DNA of 64,000 bases from Apibacter raozihei. Its GTDB lineage: Bacteria > Bacteroidota > Bacteroidia > Flavobacteriales > Weeksellaceae. The position numbers and the translations under genes were made by a program. The notes below the pieces were generated by a model that was given only the letters and a program-made list of their open reading frames with translations, made no database searches and was not told where the DNA came from. Positions 62,446-64,000 of this stretch are shown here, piece after piece. Location of the stretch: NCBI RefSeq assembly GCF_004014855.1, contig NZ_CP034930.1, positions 2,337,716 through 2,401,715 on the forward strand. Reading direction: 5' to 3'. How positions within the stretch are numbered: position 1 is the stretch's first letter; each line of letters starts with the position of its first letter.

Positions 62446-62472
62446 AAGGCCCTAGCTCGATAGGGCTTTACT
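62446..62472 (+). terminator. Terminator after the DUF2795 gene
   Basis: AAGGCCCTA and TAGGGCTTT pair with one G-T wobble around a GCTCGA loop. The T tract is short. Confidence 0.65.
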
Positions 62473-62535
62473 ATTTAATTACCTAGGATAATACATTTTT
62501 TACTACATTTGTAAGCTTAAAATTAATCACATACA

Positions 62536-64000
62536 ATGAACATTTTAAATTCTGTTCTCAAATTATTTATTGGGGATAAACATAAAAAAGATCTACAACT
62601 ACTAAATAAATATTTGGATAAAATTAAAAAAGAAGAGGAAGGAATATCTTCATTATCCATAGATGAACTTAGACATAAAACTATTGAATTCAAAGAGCGC
62701 GTTTCTCAGGCTACTTTCGATTTAAATACGAAAATTAATGAGTTAAAAGATCAAGCTCAACAAACCGAAAACATAGACGAAAAAGAGTCTCTTTATACGG
62801 AAATTGAAAAACTTGAAAAAGAATCATATAAAGTAGAAGAAGAAGTTTTAGAGGAAATTTTACCTCAGGCTTTTGCGCTTATCAAAGAAACCGCAAGGCG
62901 TTTTACAGAGAATGAAAGCATAGAAGTGACTGCTACTGATTTTGACAGAGAATTGGCCGATAGCAAAGAATATGTATCACTATCAGGAGATAAGGCTGTT
63001 TGGAAAAATAGCTGGAATGCTGCTGGTAAAGAAGTGAAATGGGATATGATTCACTATGATGTTCAATATATAGGTGGAACTGTTTTGCATCAGGGAAAAA
63101 TAGCTGAGATGGCAACAGGGGAAGGTAAAACCCTGGTAGGTACTCTTCCTATGTATTTAAATGCTTTGCCGGGTAGAGGAGTTCACGTAGTTACAGTAAA
63201 TGATTATTTGGCTAAGCGGGACTCTGCATGGATGGCTCCAATTTTTGAATTTCACGGACTAAGAGTTGATTGTATCGATAATCACCAGCCTAATTCCTAT
63301 TCCAGAAGACAAGCTTATCTGGCAGATATTACTTATGGAACCAATAACGAATTTGGATTTGATTATTTGCGTGACAATATGGCAAATTCGCCCACTGATT
63401 TAGTTCAAAGACAGCTCAATTATGCAATAGTGGATGAGGTGGACTCAGTATTAATTGATGACGCCAGAACTCCATTGATTATATCCGGTCCAATACCGCA
63501 GGGAGATAAACAAGAATACCAGGATTTAAAACCTGTGGTAGAAACTATTTATAATGCTCAAAAGAATGAAATATCAAAAATATTTCAGGAAGCTAAACAA
63601 TTGTTGGGTACTGGCGATAAAAAAGAAGGAGGTCATAAACTGTATCAGGTATATAGAGGTATGCCTAAATATAAACCTTTAATTAAATTTTTATCTGAAG
63701 AAGGGAACAAAGCTATTTTATTAAAAGCGGAAGCTTACTTTATTTCTGATAACAATCGGATGATGCCGGAGGCAGACAAAGATTTGTATTTTTCAATCGA
63801 TGAAAAAAATAACCAGGTAGAACTTACAGACAAAGGAATTGAGTTTTTATCTAAAGGAAATGAAGATCCAAACTTTTTTGTTTTAGAAGATTTTGGAACT
63901 GTTCTAGCTGAAATTGAAAATAAAAATCTTTCAAAAGAAGAAGAACATAAAGAAAAAGAGGAATTTTTAAGATACTTTGCTATAAAGTCAGAAAGAATTC
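62536..64000 (+). CDS. secA: Preprotein translocase ATPase SecA, N-terminal part (cut by window edge)
   Basis: The frame is open from ATG 62536 to the edge (488 codons). It shows the SecA ATPase core: Walker A in [42 protein letters not shown] and the DEAD-box-like [17 protein letters not shown]. The insert of about 100 residues after the N-terminal helices is rich in charged residues (about 60-115), a Bacteroidota feature. SecA drives protein export through SecYEG. Later domains lie outside the window. Confidence 0.96.
   Translation, partial: MNILNSVLKLFIGDKHKKDLQLLNKYLDKIKKEEEGISSLSIDELRHKTIEFKERVSQATFDLNTKINELKDQAQQTENIDEKESLYTEIEKLEKESYKVEEEVLEEILPQAFALIKETARRFTENESIEVTATDFDRELADSKEYVSLSGDKAVWKNSWNAAGKEVKWDMIHYDVQYIGGTVLHQGKIAEMATGEGKTLVGTLPMYLNALPGRGVHVVTVNDYLAKRDSAWMAPIFEFHGLRVDCIDNHQPNSYSRRQAYLADITYGTNNEFGFDYLRDNMANSPTDLVQRQLNYAIVDEVDSVLIDDARTPLIISGPIPQGDKQEYQDLKPVVETIYNAQKNEISKIFQEAKQLLGTGDKKEGGHKLYQVYRGMPKYKPLIKFLSEEGNKAILLKAEAYFISDNNRMMPEADKDLYFSIDEKNNQVELTDKGIEFLSKGNEDPNFFVLEDFGTVLAEIENKNLSKEEEHKEKEEFLRYFAIKSERI

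Overview
The window looks like chromosome of a low-G+C member of the Bacteroidota, most likely a flavobacterium. Three things point there. Several promoters match the Bacteroidota pattern (TTG, about 19-20 nt, TAnnTTTG). The gene sets are typical: the fused lpxC-fabZ gene, PorX and a PorD-like protein of the type IX secretion system, a Bacteroidota-type omega subunit, and recN-porD-coaBC-rpoZ-bamD in a row. There is also a Bacteroidota-style VgrG. A host-associated Weeksellaceae member such as Apibacter is a guess that I cannot confirm. I saw no rRNA, tRNA or CRISPR array.

Layout. 1-5.8 kb: the 5' end of menF with menI, a Zn/Cd-type P-ATPase, a tyrosine phosphatase and a TPP riboswitch driving a PnuC-type thiamine transporter. 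5.8-14.5 kb: small envelope genes, an SDR, a Crp/Fnr regulator, a MalY-like lyase followed by an odd acyl-carrier-like protein, a FecCD-type ABC transporter, a FAD-linked oxidase and an ECF sigma factor with a membrane partner. 14.6-23 kb: topoisomerase IV (parE, parC), superoxide dismutase, and a regulator/CreD operon.

23.2-36.6 kb is the accessory region. A type VI secretion tip operon (VgrG, unknown 306-aa protein, PAAR-like transmembrane effector with a PD-(D/E)XK-like C-terminus, two candidate immunity genes) is followed by an array of displaced Rhs C-terminal toxin/immunity cassettes. Four Rhs core fragments are present. Three of them carry the same ~60-bp hairpin insert at the same place in the core. 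Four cassettes end in a terminator that faces an antisense relic of one unknown gene family. Several toxins are broken by nonsense or frameshift changes while their immunity genes stay open. The array ends in a noncoding 403-bp tandem repeat with about 3.4 copies and conserved hairpins, one of which shows a compensatory base-pair change.

37-64 kb returns to housekeeping genes. These are RarD, RecN, PorD, CoaBC, omega, BamD, DapA, an acyl-CoA reductase, ferredoxin, SerC, SerA, PorX, an HD hydrolase, lipid A genes (lpxD, lpxC-fabZ, lpxA, a second lpxD), EF-P, SucD, an outer-membrane barrel, a flavin oxidoreductase and the start of secA.

The most original signals are the Rhs cassette array with its shared hairpin insert and antisense relics, the 403-bp repeat, and an acyl-carrier-like protein whose two half-motifs appear in swapped order.
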